Below, in pieces: positions 8,249 through 15,854 of a stretch of 64,000 nt of DNA. This DNA comes from Streptomyces coryli (GTDB lineage Bacteria; Actinomycetota; Actinomycetes; Streptomycetales; Streptomycetaceae): assembly GCF_011044975.1 (NCBI RefSeq), contig NZ_JAAKZV010000010.1, positions 1 through 64,000 of the forward strand, read 5' to 3'. Position 1 is the first letter of the stretch. Each line of letters starts with the position of its first letter. The notes below the pieces were generated by a model, which was not told the origin of the DNA, did no database searches, and saw only the letters and a program-made list of their open reading frames with translations. The translations under genes were made by a program, and so were the position numbers.

Positions 8249-9249
8249 AGCGCCTCCCCCGTCTTGCCGTAGAAGCCGCTGATCGGGTCGGTCGTGTGGC
8301 CCTTGTGGATCGGGGCGCCCTCAACCAGCACCAGTGGATCGGCCTCCGTGGCCTGATTGCCGCAGGCAACGCACGAGTTGTTGATCCTCATCAGCCGCTC
8401 GAAGCGCGGCCCCGGAGTCGTGCCATCGCGGCTGTCGCGCTTCAACAGCTCCTCGCCGAGGATCGCGGCCGCGCCCGCGTTCCGCTCGAGCGTCCGGGCG
8501 TGGTGGTACGCGGCGAACAGGTCCTCGTCAGCCAGTGCCGGCAGACACGCCGCGCACGCCGCGCAGCGGCCCGGCCCCAGGTGATCGGCGAGCAGCGTCG
8601 GCACCGTCTGGTGCTGGTAGTCGAACACGCCCTCAACTACCGGGCGTGCCGGTCCGAGCTGGGCGGTGATGTCGGCGAACAGCCGGTCACGCTGCGACGG
8701 CAGCCGCACCTCACCCGCCGCCACCCGCTCGGCCGACTTCAGCGGCTGCGCCCAGGGCTGCACCTCAGAGAGCATCTTGAGCAGCGGCGTCTCATCGGCC
8801 TTGCCGGTCATCGCGAGTACCGCAATCGCGTTCAGGGCGAGCGTCATGCGCTCATCGCTGCTGACCAGCGCCGAGAGCTCGTCGACGATCGCGGTTCGCT
8901 CGGTGCGCAGCTGCTCGGCCTCGTCCGTACGAGCCTGAAGCTCGACGGTCGTTTCCGACAGGCGCCGGCGGAGGTGCTCGAGCTCGTCGTTCAGCCCTTC
9001 GGCGCGGGCCGCCGCGACATCAGCGAAGGCGCTCTCCTCCTCGGAGTGCTCGAACCACATCTCAGCTACCACTTCGTGCGCCGCGACGTCCTGGTCGGCC
9101 TGCTCGACGTCGGCGTGCAGGCCGTCGAGGACCGATGCGTGGACGATGCGCCACGAGTACCAGCGGCGCCGCGGCGTGGTGATGGTCTCCTCCGCCTCGT
9201 CGACGGCGGGCGAGGGGGCGGGGTTTGCGTTGGGCATAGCGAGGGTCAT
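8245..9249 (-). CDS. hypothetical coiled-coil protein with Cys-rich motifs, 334 aa
   Basis: ATG 9249 (MTLAMPNANPAPSP) has GGGAG about 8 nt upstream and overlaps the previous stop by 4 nt. Residues about 45-150 form long charged helices (LNDELEHLRRRLSETTVEL) predicted as coiled coil. Two Cys motifs follow, GRCAACAACLPAL (about 235) and NNSCVACGNQ (about 300). The same kind of CxxC motif occurs in the two downstream small membrane proteins, so the three may act together. Function unknown. Confidence 0.6.
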   Translation of the reverse strand: MTLAMPNANPAPSPAVDEAEETITTPRRRWYSWRIVHASVLDGLHADVEQADQDVAAHEVVAEMWFEHSEEESAFADVAAARAEGLNDELEHLRRRLSETTVELQARTDEAEQLRTERTAIVDELSALVSSDERMTLALNAIAVLAMTGKADETPLLKMLSEVQPWAQPLKSAERVAAGEVRLPSQRDRLFADITAQLGPARPVVEGVFDYQHQTVPTLLADHLGPGRCAACAACLPALADEDLFAAYHHARTLERNAGAAAILGEELLKRDSRDGTTPGPRFERLMRINNSCVACGNQATEADPLVLVEGAPIHKGHTTDPISGFYGKTGEAL

Positions 9250-9428
9250 CGGTTGGCTCCCGGTTCGGCGTGCCGGTCGAGGGCGGCGCGGTCGAGGCGC
9301 CGGCGCTTCTCTACGGCCCACATCTCGGCGCAGCGGGCGGCGCGATGGGCGGCGGCCTGGTCGCGGAGTCCGGCGTCACGGAGGGTCTCCATAGACACGT
9401 CGCGGACCAGGGCGCACACGGTGGTCAT
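9246..9428 (-). CDS. small hypothetical protein, 60 aa
   Basis: The frame begins at ATG 9428 (MTTVCALVRDVSMETLRDAG), overlapping the upstream stop by 4 nt, and ends in a 4-nt overlap with the next gene. A much longer frame continues upstream but has shadow-type composition in that part. The protein is basic and helical (EKRRRLDRAALDRHAE). The double coupling is the main evidence that it is translated; no family recognised. Confidence 0.5.
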   Translation of the reverse strand: MTTVCALVRDVSMETLRDAGLRDQAAAHRAARCAEMWAVEKRRRLDRAALDRHAEPGANR

Positions 9429-9712
9429 GAGGACAGCGCCGGCGAACTCCCGGCGGGCAGAGGGCGGCGGTAGGCCGCGGCGGTCCGGATCGCGAGGCGG
9501 GCGAGCAGGCCGGCCCCGGCGAGGAAGGCAGATGCCTTCAGTACGGCGACTACCGCGGTGAGCAGCGCGACGAGGAACGGCGCGGCGGCGTAGACGACGC
9601 CGATGAGCACCGGGACCAGGACTAACAGCGCCACCGGGTGCAGCCGGTCGACCAGGGTGAGGAAGCCGCGCAGCGCGCGGGCGAAGGTGCGGGTGCGGGC
9701 GTTGAAGGTCAT
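9425..9712 (-). CDS. small membrane protein, 95 aa
   Basis: ATG 9712 (MTFNARTRTFARALRG) overlaps the upstream stop by 4 nt and has a GGGGGGTGGG stretch upstream; a GTG three codons earlier is the alternative. Residues about 26-70 are strongly hydrophobic (VALLVLVPVLIGVVYAAAPF and LVALLTAVVAVLKASAFLAG), consistent with two membrane helices. The ends are basic. Likely one of the small spread-type membrane proteins of this transfer operon. Confidence 0.55.
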   Translation of the reverse strand: MTFNARTRTFARALRGFLTLVDRLHPVALLVLVPVLIGVVYAAAPFLVALLTAVVAVLKASAFLAGAGLLARLAIRTAAAYRRPLPAGSSPALSS

Positions 9713-10077
9713 GCGGCCCACCCCCCGACGAGCAGCTCGTCGGCGTCGTCGAGCTCGTAGCCGTCGGCGTCATCGGCACGCTCGAGCTCGTCGGCGAGCA
9801 CGAGCAGCCGGCCGTACGCGCGGGGGACGTCGACGAACCCGGTGTCGATCATGTCGACCAGGGCGGCGGTCCGGGCCGCCTCGTCACTGAACGCGTCGAA
9901 CAGCGCCGCGGTGTACTCCGCGTCGCTCAGCTCGTCGGGGATGTCGTAGGTACGGCCGGTGACGAGGTCAACGTCGAGCCCGATCAGCGCGGACACATCC
10001 GCACGGGCGTCTTCAGAGATCGGAAGCCGGGGGCGACTGGGGACAGGCAGGCTACGGCCTGCAAAGATGGTGTTCAC
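9709..10077 (-). CDS. hypothetical acidic protein, first gene of the minus-strand operon
   Basis: GTG 10077 (VNTIFAGRSLPVPSR) is chosen because AAGGAG lies 10 nt upstream, whereas a longer frame from 10173 would run through a hairpin. The 122-residue product is rich in Asp and Glu (ELERADDADGYELDDADELL near the C-terminus). It is the promoter-proximal gene of the series running left to about 1 kb. No known domain; acidic character might fit an antirestriction-like or DNA-mimic protein, but that is speculation. Confidence 0.5.
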   Translation of the reverse strand: MNTIFAGRSLPVPSRPRLPISEDARADVSALIGLDVDLVTGRTYDIPDELSDAEYTAALFDAFSDEAARTAALVDMIDTGFVDVPRAYGRLLVLADELERADDADGYELDDADELLVGGWAA

Positions 10078-10114
10078 GGGTCGTTTTCTCCTTGAGTGCT
10101 GAACGGCCTGTGCC

Positions 10115-10156
10115 GCGGCTCCCCGCCATCCGCCAAGATCCGGGGAGCCGCTTTTT
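10115..10156 (+). terminator. intrinsic terminator facing right (11-bp stem plus T5)
   Basis: Left arm 10115-10125 (GCGGCTCCCCG) pairs perfectly with 10141-10151, loop 15 nt, and is followed on the plus strand by TTTTT (10152-10156). It is a canonical Rho-independent terminator for rightward transcripts. No rightward gene ends just before it; instead it lies in the leader of the leftward operon starting at 10077. It may block antisense transcription into or out of that operon, or be a relic of an earlier gene order. Confidence 0.7.
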
Positions 10157-10199
10157 GCTGCTCTGAGCAGCACTGATCGGACATGCCGATGCAGCGCTC

Positions 10200-10263
10200 C
10201 GTGAGTGACTCACGCCACTCAGTAGCAACTGATCTCGAAGCTACTCGCACCTGGATTGCGAGT
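10200..10263. promoter_or_regulatory. pair of dyads in the divergent promoter region
   Basis: Between the leftward operon (start 10077) and the rightward pair starting at 10362 lie CGTGAGTGACTCACG (10200-10214, 7-bp arms) and ACTCGCA-7nt-TGCGAGT (10243-10263). Both contain GAGT/ACTC half-sites. They are plausible operators for the XRE-TPR regulator encoded at 10685, which would then control both directions. The remainder of 10157-10361 shows no gene. Confidence 0.4.
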
Positions 10264-10361
10264 CAACACCCGAACTTCAGCCGTGTTGAAGTCTTGGTGA
10301 TTCATAGTTCAGCTGCGACCATGAGAGGGTGTAAACCCGCTCTCGACGCTCAGGAGGGGAT

Positions 10362-10685
10362 GTGCCGCAGACCTTCGGACTGCTGGTGCGCTTCGTCATG
10401 AAGGACGAAGCCTCAGCTCAGTCCTTCGACCAGCTCGCCAGCGAGACGCTCGAGGGGATTCGCGATCACGAGTCCGGAACTCTCGTGTACGTGGTCCACA
10501 CGCCCGAGGGCGAGCCACTGACGCGGATCTTCTACGAGCTGTACGCCGACCGATCCGCTTTCGACCGCCACGAACAACAGCCCCACGTGAAGCACTTCCT
10601 GGCCGAGCGCGAGCAGCATCTAGCCGCAACCGAAGTGACGTACCTCGCCGAGGTCGCCGGCAAGCGCCCCGCCCTGGAGAGTTAG
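10362..10685 (+). CDS. antibiotic biosynthesis monooxygenase (ABM) fold protein
   Basis: The 107-aa product reads as a ferredoxin-like ABM domain: MPQTFGLLVRFVMK at the first strand, SGTLVYVVHTPEGEP, then IFYELYADRSAFDRHEQQPH with the family's typical E..Y.D..AF..H pattern, then HVKHFLAER. ABM proteins include quinol monooxygenases and many small regulators of unknown substrate. GTG 10362 has AGGAGG a few bases upstream. It ends by one-base overlap with the start of the XRE-TPR gene, so the two are co-translated. Catalytic activity is uncertain. Confidence 0.75.
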   Translation: MPQTFGLLVRFVMKDEASAQSFDQLASETLEGIRDHESGTLVYVVHTPEGEPLTRIFYELYADRSAFDRHEQQPHVKHFLAEREQHLAATEVTYLAEVAGKRPALES

Positions 10686-11950
10686 TGCCAACCGAACCGA
10701 CAGCAGAAGATCGTGCCTTCGGCCGACGCGTTGCAGAGCTACGCAAGGCCCGAGACATGAAGCAGGACGAGCTCGCCGCACGGATGCGCCGCACCTCAAG
10801 CTGGATGTCCCAGGTTGAGCGCGGGCGCATTCCCGTGCGGCGTCTCGACTTGCTACAGCAGCTCGCCGATGAGCTCGGCGTCTCGGTGCAGACCCTCAAC
10901 CCGGCGGTGCCGACGACAGCACGCACAGAGCCGCCGGCGCCCGCTCGGGACGCCGGCGCAGTAAACGATCTCGATGGCGCACGGCTGCTCATCTCTGGAC
11001 ACCCAGCCTTGGATGTGCTGCTGCCCGGATCGCAAACGACTGCCGCGCCCTCCCCCTCCGTCGAGGAGCTGGTCACGAGGGTCGAACATGTCTGGGAGCT
11101 GGCGCATGCTTCCCAGTTCGCAGACATGAGCGCCGCCCTTCAGTCCCTAGTTCCGGACCTCGAGCGTGCACTTCGAGTCGTCCCTTCTGATCAGCGCCGC
11201 GCAGTCTCTCGTCTCCTCGCCCGGACCTACCAAGCGCTATCGGCGGCGTTCGTACGGCAGGACGAGGCCGACGCTGCTTGGATCGCAGCTGACCGCGCGA
11301 TCCGGGCCGCTGAGGAGTCGGGTGATCCGCTCGCCGTCGGGGCCGGCGTCTTCCGGCTTGCGCAGGCATTTGTGCGGCTACAGCGCCTTGACCAAGCCGA
11401 GTACGCGGCACGCAACGCTGTTCAGGTGATCGAACTGCATGTCGCTGATCGGCCTGCCGCTCCGGAGGAGCTCTCCGTGATCGGCTCCCTGCATCTCGCC
11501 CTGGCACTCGTCTACGCCCGCGGAAGCCGACGGCCCGAGGCCCGCGCAGAGATCGAGGCAGCACGATTGGCAGCGCGCGCGCTCGGCGCGGACCGCAACG
11601 ACTACAACTTGGAGTTCGGCCCGACCAACTGCGAAATCCAGGCCGTATCGACTGCTGTCGAGCTCGGCGACGCCGGCGAGGCGCTTGACGTCGGGCTCGA
11701 CCTGGACCCTACTGAGCTTTCCCCGGAGCGGCAGGCCCGGCTGTACCTGGACCTGGGCCGTGCTCACGTGCAGCGCCGGCATCCGGGGGAAGCGCTGGAC
11801 TGCCTACTTCGCGCGGAAGAGCTCGCCCCCGAAACCGTGCGGTCGCACGTAGCGGCGCGCGCCGCTATCCGCGAACTTGTTCTGATCGCTGGTCGCAGTG
11901 CTCCGCCTGAGCTGCTGGATCTCGCCGAACGTGCAGACGCTACGGAATAG
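10685..11950 (+). CDS. XRE-family regulator with C-terminal TPR-like repeats
   Basis: Residues about 10-70 form a Cro/CI-type helix-turn-helix (AELRKARDMKQDELAARMRR, SSWMSQVERG, LQQLADELGVSVQTL). Residues about 130-415 are helical repeats with Ala/Leu spacing like TPRs (LLARTYQALSAAFVRQDEAD, YLDLGRAHVQRRHPGEALDC). In actinomycetes this architecture is found in regulators of secondary metabolism and mobile elements, where the repeats sense a partner. GTG 10685 overlaps the upstream TAG stop by one base. Likely controls its own operon and perhaps the divergent one. Confidence 0.8.
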   Translation: MPTEPTAEDRAFGRRVAELRKARDMKQDELAARMRRTSSWMSQVERGRIPVRRLDLLQQLADELGVSVQTLNPAVPTTARTEPPAPARDAGAVNDLDGARLLISGHPALDVLLPGSQTTAAPSPSVEELVTRVEHVWELAHASQFADMSAALQSLVPDLERALRVVPSDQRRAVSRLLARTYQALSAAFVRQDEADAAWIAADRAIRAAEESGDPLAVGAGVFRLAQAFVRLQRLDQAEYAARNAVQVIELHVADRPAAPEELSVIGSLHLALALVYARGSRRPEARAEIEAARLAARALGADRNDYNLEFGPTNCEIQAVSTAVELGDAGEALDVGLDLDPTELSPERQARLYLDLGRAHVQRRHPGEALDCLLRAEELAPETVRSHVAARAAIRELVLIAGRSAPPELLDLAERADATE

Positions 11951-11970
11951 GTCGAGGAAGGTGACGGCAC

Positions 11971-12564
11971 ATGGCTGACGCCGAGCAGCGGTACATCTAC
12001 GTGATCGGCAGTGCTGCAACACCGCTAGTCAAGATCGGGACAGCCGCCGATCCCAGCGCCCGGCTATGCGCGTTCCAGACAGGGTCTCCAACTCCCCTGA
12101 CGCTCCTTTGGACTTGTCCAGGCGGTCGTGATCTTGAGTTAGCGCTGCACCAGCACTTCGCGAATCATCGAGCGCACGGCGAATGGTTCGATCTCCGCCC
12201 CTTGGGCGACACTTCGATCAAGGTGGTGGAGTCGGCCGTTGCCGTGGTGACGGCAGCGCTTGAGGAGAGCCGCGCGATCCCTCCTGCGGTCCCCGACTGG
12301 CCTAAGTACGATCCCGAGCGCCCGTACTACCTATGGCTGCAGCAGCGAGCGGTGAAGCCGGAGGAAGGGCGGTGCTGGTGCGGGCACCAGGCCGCTACTC
12401 ACAATCCAGAGCCGCCTCACCCATGCGCCGGCGACTGCCCTTGGGGCAACAGCTCGTCCTGGTGCCTCTGCACGGAATACGACGAGTCCGCCGAGGCGAT
12501 TGCTGAAGCCGAGGCCTACAACGCCGCCCACCCGTTACCTCCGGAGATAGAACGCCTGATCTAG
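11971..12564 (+). CDS. GIY-YIG nuclease-like protein (T5orf172/MUG113 type) with Cys-rich tail
   Basis: The N-terminal 100 residues match the GIY-YIG pattern of the T5orf172 group: RYIYVIGSAATPLVKIGTA, then RLCAFQTGSPTPLTLL and a helix (DLELALHQHFANHRAHGEWF). The C-terminal half has CWCGHQAATHNP, HPCAGDCPWG and WCLC, probably a zinc-binding module. GAGGAAGG precedes ATG 11971. The gene carries two in-frame TTA codons (12139-12141 and 12535-12537), rare in high-GC actinomycetes and read by the bldA tRNA, so translation may be developmentally delayed. Its stop shares CTAG with the convergent endonuclease VII-like gene. Confidence 0.75.
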   Translation: MADAEQRYIYVIGSAATPLVKIGTAADPSARLCAFQTGSPTPLTLLWTCPGGRDLELALHQHFANHRAHGEWFDLRPLGDTSIKVVESAVAVVTAALEESRAIPPAVPDWPKYDPERPYYLWLQQRAVKPEEGRCWCGHQAATHNPEPPHPCAGDCPWGNSSSWCLCTEYDESAEAIAEAEAYNAAHPLPPEIERLI

Positions 12565-13691
12565 ATGCGGGATTCCAGGGGCATCCCGAGCAGGGATACG
12601 AAGCGTTCGCGGGCGATGGCTTCCAGCTGCGCGCGGCGGTAGACCGTGTTCCATTGAGGGCCATCGCCGCACATGGAGGTGACGGTTACCGCGCCCGTGC
12701 GGGTCAGTTCTTCGTGGAGCTGTTTTACGGTGCTTCCTCCGCCGCTTCTCCAGCTCGGCGGGTGGCTCTTGCCGTACGGGCAGCCCTCGTTCGTTGCCGC
12801 GTCCTGCGCCAGGTCCACCAGGGTCCGCGGGGGCAGCATGCCCGTCGCCCGGCAACTGGGACAGGTCATCAGGTAGCGCAGGCCGTCGGCGGTGCGGGCG
12901 CTGCGGCGTTCTGCGGCGGCGCCGTTGCATGTTCCGCACAGCGGCCCCCGGATCATCATGTGGTCGTGGCAGTGGTCCCACACCAGCGCCGGGCGTACGG
13001 CGCAGCGGGTGCAGCGGTACGCCTTCGGGGATGGCTGGCGGCGGGCCTTGGGGCTGTAGGTTTCGCCGGTCCGCTGCCCGGTGTACGGCAGGTATTGGGC
13101 TGTGAAGCAGTCGGGGCACAGTGCGCGGTCGGACTCGCGGGGCCGGTGGCCGTGGCGGCGCCAGAGCGTGAACTCTTGCCAGGATTCCGGGCCTGTGTGT
13201 CCGCATCCGATGCAGACGCGTTCGGCGGTGCGGGCGTTGGCTTCTTGTTCCTGCCAGCGATCGAGTAGGGCAGCGTAGGCGCGGGGAAGGCCCCAGGCCG
13301 TGCTTCGGGCGCGCGGGCGGAGCATGAATCCCGGAGAGGTGCACCCGATGATGGCGGAGCGGGCGGCTTCGTCGGCCTCTGGGCTTTCGCGGCCGTCGTC
13401 GCAGACCCTTCTGGCCAGCTGTCGGCGCCATCCCCATGCGGGATCGCCGCGGCGTTCGCGGACGGGTACCAAGTCGTCCCAGTCCACAGTCACGGTGGCG
13501 AGGCGGACGGCCGCGGCGTTCAGCGCTTCCTCCTCCACCCGGTACGCGCCGCGGTCGTAGGTGACGGGTATGGCGGTGTCTCCCACGATGATCCGGTCTC
13601 TCCCCCAGGGCTCCGGGTGGAAGACGGCCCACACGCTGCTGGTTCGGGTCGCCTCCGTGAACACGGTCTTCGCCTCGCTAAGTGTGATCAC
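12561..13691 (-). CDS. endonuclease VII-like (HNH-fold) protein, 376 aa
   Basis: GTG 13691 (VITLSEAKTVF) is supported by GGAGGGAGGAG immediately upstream. The C-terminal half holds the recombination endonuclease VII signature: CTRCAVRPALVWDHCHDH followed by GPLCGTCNGAA, i.e. CxxC, DHCHDH and CxxCN. A further CIGCGHTG...CPDC zinc pair lies before it. Family members cleave branched or nicked DNA; stand-alone forms are common on actinomycete mobile DNA. The N-terminal 180 residues are unassigned. It converges on the GIY-YIG gene with a 4-nt shared stop. Confidence 0.75.
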   Translation of the reverse strand: MITLSEAKTVFTEATRTSSVWAVFHPEPWGRDRIIVGDTAIPVTYDRGAYRVEEEALNAAAVRLATVTVDWDDLVPVRERRGDPAWGWRRQLARRVCDDGRESPEADEAARSAIIGCTSPGFMLRPRARSTAWGLPRAYAALLDRWQEQEANARTAERVCIGCGHTGPESWQEFTLWRRHGHRPRESDRALCPDCFTAQYLPYTGQRTGETYSPKARRQPSPKAYRCTRCAVRPALVWDHCHDHMMIRGPLCGTCNGAAAERRSARTADGLRYLMTCPSCRATGMLPPRTLVDLAQDAATNEGCPYGKSHPPSWRSGGGSTVKQLHEELTRTGAVTVTSMCGDGPQWNTVYRRAQLEAIARERFVSLLGMPLESRI

Positions 13692-14273
13692 GTCTCCTCC
13701 CTCCAGTACGAGTCTGCTCGGGAGCACTGACAAGCACGGGCCCTGCGGGCTGGGAGGGTTCGTCACCGGCGGCCGAGCTGCGGAGTGTCCGAAGAGCAGC
13801 GAGGCGCGGCGTCGTGTGTTTCGGATCAGAGGGCCGAGGCGGCGGCGAGTCGGCCCGGAAAGTTACCTAAGCAGGTTGACGGACCGAAAACGGGCGATCG
13901 GGGCCGGCGTCGTCACCGGCCTCATCTGGTGGGCCCAGCACCGCTGACCGGGCCGGTCAGCGCGAGAACCGTGGTACGAACTGCGAGGGCCCCGCTCTGG
14001 GGCCCTCGCAGTCACCTTCGTCTCCGTGTCGTTTATGTCGCGACGCGCTTGGTGTCAGGCTTCTACGTCTCCTCACCGGGTGTCCCGTACTCGCGGCCGT
14101 CGGCTCCGGCCAGCTTCCGAGCGGTACACCGTCAGGCCCGTTCGCGTGCTCGGATATCGCATCCATCCGAGGTGGCCAGCATCACATGTGATTGCCGAAG
14201 ATTCTTTGCCGTTGGCCGCTGTCCCGTTGCGACTTTCCCGGGCGACCCTGATCCGACGACTGCTAGGGAACCC
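13692..14273. other. intergenic region (582 bp) between divergent genes
   Basis: No convincing gene is seen. It must hold promoters for the leftward endonuclease VII-like gene and for the rightward 14274 gene. A strong hairpin sits at 13981-14011. A tiny rightward frame TTG 13876-TGA 13947 (23 codons, hydrophobic centre GAGVVTGLIWWAQ) ends 33 nt before the hairpin; it has only a weak AGCAGG site. Confidence 0.5.
13981..14011. terminator. perfect 13-bp hairpin, probable terminator
   Basis: CTGCGAGGGCCCC (13981-13993) pairs perfectly with 13999-14011 across a 5-nt loop GCTCT. There is no T tract, which is usual for actinomycete terminators. It lies in a region lacking an obvious gene on either side that needs it. 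Confidence 0.6.
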
Positions 14274-14636
14274 ATGTCGCTATCGAGACCGATCCCGTCC
14301 AGCCCGCCGCCCGGTGCCCCCATCGAAGACCCGCTAAAGCTCTACCGGCTCCTGCACCTGGAGCGGCCGGAGCGAAAGGCAGAGGTTGAGGCTGAGGTGC
14401 AGGCGGAAGTCGACGCGTTCGACGACCCGCGGATCGCGGCCGTGCTGCGCCAGTTGTCCCTGCCCGAGGCGCACGTCGCCATCGAGTGGGCCCGCAAGGG
14501 CTGCAGCTGGTGGCGGGCGGCCGCGAACCTGGGCATCGCACCGGCATACGGCTACCACGAGCGGGTGCGGCGGAAGCTGAAGCGGCTGGGTGACCGCCAC
14601 ACCGCCCGTGCCGCCGCGGCCCGGGCGCGCGGGTGA
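14274..14636 (+). CDS. hypothetical helix-turn-helix-like protein, 120 aa
   Basis: ATG 14274 (MSLSRPIPSSPPPG) has TAGGGA upstream. After a Pro-rich start, residues about 25-60 are a Glu-rich helix (ERKAEVEAEVQAEVDAF). The C-terminal part resembles a sigma-region-4-like HTH (EAHVAIEWARKGCSWWRAAANLG, then YGYHERVRRKLKRLG). It may bind DNA; no named family recognised. It stands alone between non-coding stretches. Confidence 0.55.
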   Translation: MSLSRPIPSSPPPGAPIEDPLKLYRLLHLERPERKAEVEAEVQAEVDAFDDPRIAAVLRQLSLPEAHVAIEWARKGCSWWRAAANLGIAPAYGYHERVRRKLKRLGDRHTARAAAARARG

Positions 14637-14889
14637 TCATCTTCAGCGCAGCGCACCGGAGTTCCTCGGCGGCCTGGGAGCCGCCACTGCTCTTCGCCAC
14701 CGCCCTTAGCTGTTCCCGGCGTCGGTCGCAAGGCTTCGCGAAATCGCGGTGCGGGCCTTCTGATCAGGTGCTTCCGCAGATTTTCGCGAGGGTTGCGCCG
14801 CTAAGGCTCCCGTCCTCCAGAGTGCAGACCTGCCCCCGACGGCGCCTCGGGGGCTATTCGTTGAACTACGACCGAAGGGACCACCGCCC

Positions 14890-15123
14890 ATGTCCGCCGA
14901 GCCGACCACCCCTCACCCGCAGTCGCCCGCCCCGGAGCCGCCGCCTGGGGCCCGGCCGCTGCTGAGCCTTCACGCCTTCACCGTCCTGCTGGGTGCGGCC
15001 GTCATCGGCGCAATCGCGGCCGGCCTCGCCTACGCCCAGGACCATTCGACGGCTGATGCCGCGATAGCCGGCGGGGGCCTCTTCCTCGTCGCCGTACCGG
15101 GGCTGCACCATCTCATCGGCTAG
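14890..15123 (+). CDS. small membrane protein, 77 aa
   Basis: ATG 14890 follows GAAGGGA at a suitable distance. A Pro-rich N-terminus (residues 1-25) is followed by two hydrophobic segments, FTVLLGAAVIGAIAAGLAYA (about 30-49) and IAGGGLFLVAVPGLHHLIG (about 59-77). It is followed closely by a strong terminator, consistent with a monocistronic unit. The 253 bp before it (14637-14889) show no gene. Function unknown. Confidence 0.6.
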   Translation: MSAEPTTPHPQSPAPEPPPGARPLLSLHAFTVLLGAAVIGAIAAGLAYAQDHSTADAAIAGGGLFLVAVPGLHHLIG

Positions 15124-15146
15124 CGGGGGGGCCTGGCGCCGGCGCC

Positions 15147-15173
15147 CGGGGCGGGGGCCTGGCCCCCGCCCCG
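15147..15173 (+). terminator. intrinsic terminator after the small membrane protein gene
   Basis: CGGGGCGGGGGC (15147-15158) pairs perfectly over 12 bp with 15162-15173 around a CTG loop, followed by CTTTCGG. It lies 24 nt after the stop of the 77-aa gene. Confidence 0.75.
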
Positions 15174-15269
15174 CTTTCGGGTCCGCTCTGCGGCTGGGAT
15201 GTCAGTGCCGCACGACATGATCTTGATTTCATGATCGTTGCACAGCGCGCGCTCCCCGAAAGGCTGACG

Positions 15270-15797
15270 GTGAACGACTCCTTGGCGGACCTCTTCGACG
15301 CCCCCTCCAGCGATTGGTTCGAGGATCCCTTCCGCGATTGGTTCGAGGACCTCTTCGCTCCCCGCACCGACTACGTCTACGTCGTGGGCGGCCGTCTACA
15401 GGTCGATGGTCTCCGGGTCCGCAAGATAGGCATCACGCGCGTGAGAGGGCCGGTCCAGGAGAGCCGGCGAATCAGCGAGCACCGGCGCCAAGGCTTCTCC
15501 TTGCTGAGGTATTGGCAGGTGCCGAGCACTGCAGTCGCTCGTCGAGCCGAACGGTCGGTGCTGAGCTTCATGCGGAAGTGCGGCATGGAGGCGGTGGATG
15601 ACATTCACATGCCGTACGGCGGCGCCACGGAGACCTTCTGGCATCACGAGATCGAGCAGGACTTCCTCAATGCCCTGATCGAGAACGCTGTGAAGATCTC
15701 TGAGCGGCAATGGAGATTGCAGGCCGCCGCCAAAGAAGGCGTCCGCTACCGGAGGACCCTGGGGGACTCGGTCGCCGACGCTGGCGGGTCGGTCTGA
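15270..15797 (+). CDS. GIY-YIG-like protein, 175 aa
   Basis: GTG 15270 (VNDSLADLFDAPSSD) has GAAAGG 6 nt upstream; an ATG at 15231 is the alternative but lacks a site. After a short tandem repeat (DWFEDPFRDWFEDLF), residues about 35-110 follow the T5orf172-type pattern: DYVYVVGGRLQVDGLRVRKI, GIT, RRISEHRRQGFSLLRYW and a helix ARRAERSVLSFM. This is the second such protein within 4 kb. Catalytic residues cannot be confirmed; it may be a DNA-binding relative. The gene converges on the STAND gene. Confidence 0.6.
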   Translation: MNDSLADLFDAPSSDWFEDPFRDWFEDLFAPRTDYVYVVGGRLQVDGLRVRKIGITRVRGPVQESRRISEHRRQGFSLLRYWQVPSTAVARRAERSVLSFMRKCGMEAVDDIHMPYGGATETFWHHEIEQDFLNALIENAVKISERQWRLQAAAKEGVRYRRTLGDSVADAGGSV

Positions 15798-15854
15798 TGC
15801 GACCGCGGGGTCCGGTCAGGGGCCGGAGAAAGACGACGCGCACGGTGTCATCGT

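Noticed and set aside
10183-10401. 72-codon rightward frame before the ABM gene
   Set aside because: Overlaps the dyads and the ABM start in another frame; no ribosome site and atypical codon use.
13876-13947. Tiny 23-codon membrane-like frame before the 13981 hairpin
   Set aside because: TTG start, weak ribosome site and no comparison available; noted only in the intergenic description.
14637-14889. Search for a tRNA or small gene in this gap
   Set aside because: No cloverleaf, hairpin-plus-T tract or frame with a ribosome site was found.
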